DNA of 30,241 bases. Source: Christensenella sp. UBA1385. Lineage in GTDB: Bacteria; Bacillota; Clostridia; Christensenellales; Aristaeellaceae. The notes below the pieces were generated by a model. That model worked only from the letters and a program-made list of their open reading frames with translations. It was not told the DNA's origin and ran no database searches. The translations under genes were made by a program, and so were the position numbers. The DNA lies in assembly GCA_002305755.1 (NCBI GenBank), contig DBQV01000062.1, positions 3,097 through 33,337 of the forward strand. The letters are read 5' to 3'. Every line of letters begins with the position of its first letter. Position 1 is the stretch's first letter. This document shows positions 29,267 to 30,241 of the stretch, piece after piece.

Positions 29267-30241
29267 ATGAACGTACGGATGAGATCTGGCTTCCATAGGC
29301 TGAGAAACAAAATTCTGCTTCTGTGCCTTTCTCTGATCCTGATCGGCGTAGCCTGCTGCGCTTTTATCCTGTTTCGATCCTTTGAGCAGGTGAAACTGGT
29401 TTACGACACTTCCACGCGAGAATTGCTGGAGGTGCAGTCCGGTATGCTGTTTTCCAATCTCAAAATGCAGCACGAGCATGTGACTCGGATGTGCTCTGAT
29501 CCGGCTTTTCGGCAGATCCTTATAAAACAATCTTCCAGAGACCAGGGAACGCCGGATATCTATGCCTTGAGCGCAATGTCTACTCTGATCGGGAATGCCG
29601 TGAGCGGTCTGAAGTATGTCCGTTCCTGTATGATCGTCACCTCCCACGGCGCCTATTTTCAGCTGTCACAGGGATATCGGAAGAACTTTGATTTCGCTGC
29701 GACTGAACTTGCCCAAAAACTCAGCAACGAGGAGAACGGAGGGGTTTGGTATGGTGTTGCGCAGCGGGATGAGCTATATAAGTTTTCAGGAGATGTGATC
29801 CCGATCATCTACCGCATCTCGTTCCCCGTCGCGCGAGAAAAGATAACGGTCGTTATGCTTCTGGATGAATGGTCTGTTTACAACTCTCTAAATAGCCAGA
29901 ATGGGCACAGAGGACAGACGCTGCTGTTCAATGAGCTCGGGCAGCAGGTTCTGAGCTCTCATCATTTCGCTTGGGAGGGCATGATGGGTGAAGATGGAGA
30001 ACATGCATTGGAATGGACGAAACAGATGCAGTTTTTCGGGGCAGATGGACGCGAGTATATCGTGCACCGGGGCGCCGAGAGCACGGACATACCCTGGCGC
30101 CTGATTACCATTACGGATCGCAACAGCCTGATGAGCAGCATGATGCCGTCTGTATTTTTGATCATGCTGATACTGCTTACGGCTGTGGCGCTGTCCGTGC
30201 TGGTTTCGGTTTCGGTATCCAAATCTATTACCAAGCCTATT
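29267..30241 (+). CDS. Membrane sensor histidine kinase, YesM-like, 3' end cut by the window
   Basis: The frame opens at ATG 29267 and stays open for 325 codons to the window edge. The N-terminus is basic, followed by a first membrane helix at about residues 16-36 (ILLLCLSLILIGVACCAFIL). An extracellular domain of about 255 residues resembles the dCache-type sensor domains of Clostridia two-component systems. A second helix (VFLIMLILLTAVALSVLVSV) is followed by SKSITKPI, the usual start of a HAMP domain. The HisKA/His_kinase and HATPase domains would lie outside the window. YesM/YesN pairs commonly regulate LplB/LplC/LipO transporters, so it may sense the same glycan. The ribosome binding site (GGGAAA) is weak; translation may be coupled to the ROK-SIS gene. 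A chemoreceptor is the main alternative. Confidence 0.75.
   Translation, partial: MNVRMRSGFHRLRNKILLLCLSLILIGVACCAFILFRSFEQVKLVYDTSTRELLEVQSGMLFSNLKMQHEHVTRMCSDPAFRQILIKQSSRDQGTPDIYALSAMSTLIGNAVSGLKYVRSCMIVTSHGAYFQLSQGYRKNFDFAATELAQKLSNEENGGVWYGVAQRDELYKFSGDVIPIIYRISFPVAREKITVVMLLDEWSVYNSLNSQNGHRGQTLLFNELGQQVLSSHHFAWEGMMGEDGEHALEWTKQMQFFGADGREYIVHRGAESTDIPWRLITITDRNSLMSSMMPSVFLIMLILLTAVALSVLVSVSVSKSITKPI

Overview
The window looks like a carbohydrate-utilisation region of a high-GC, Gram-positive-type Clostridia, probably an uncultured gut commensal. The evidence is the AAGGAGG-type ribosome binding sites, the LplB/LplC/LipO-style sugar ABC transporter lacking its own ATPase, the YesM-like sensor kinase, the LacI regulator and the many Gfo/Idh, DegT and ROK family enzymes. 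An order such as Christensenellales would fit, but the sequence alone does not prove it. No phage, transposon, CRISPR or plasmid functions are visible.

Layout. (1) 2-2938: the 3' part of a GH3 glycosidase, a GNAT acetyltransferase, and a self-contained tRNA-Arg(CCG) unit with promoter, leader hairpin and terminator. (2) 3093-6071: a leftward PfkB sugar kinase and HpcH/HpaI aldolase pair, divergent from a LacI-family regulator. (3) 5953-13626: a tightly packed leftward six-gene operon. In transcription order it encodes a Gfo/Idh oxidoreductase, class II aldolase, FGGY kinase, arabinose-isomerase-like protein, class III aminotransferase-like protein and a second Gfo/Idh oxidoreductase. Its last gene runs into the 3' end of lacI. 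(4) 13627-13872: a divergent control region with a strong promoter and two copies of one 12-base AT-rich motif, one in front of each operon. (5) 13873-27092: a rightward ten-gene operon with two permeases, a binding protein, a DegT aminotransferase, a DapA/NanA-type lyase, an aldo/keto reductase, a BNR propeller protein, a SASA/SGNH esterase, a GH42-like protein and a second BNR propeller. (6) 27093-27593: an AT-richer non-coding gap with a 28-bp perfect palindrome, a 41-nt pyrimidine tract and a promoter-like leader. (7) 27594-end: a ROK-SIS fusion protein and the sensor half of a histidine kinase cut by the window edge.

How it may work together (inference). The transporter imports an oligosaccharide. 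The enzymes acting on it lack signal peptides, so processing should be cytoplasmic: esterase, GH42-like, BNR and GH3 proteins release monosaccharides. These are then oxidised (two Gfo/Idh, one AKR), transaminated (DegT and class III enzymes), isomerised (AraA-like), phosphorylated (FGGY, PfkB, ROK) and cleaved (class II, HpcH-type and DapA-type lyases). The substrate is not identifiable from sequence. An acylated acidic or deoxy sugar from plant or host glycan is the best guess. The least described parts are the GH42-like protein at 24018-26033, the BNR/SASA/DapA-type set, the isomerase-kinase-aldolase-aminotransferase operon, and the ROK-SIS fusion with an altered active-site motif.
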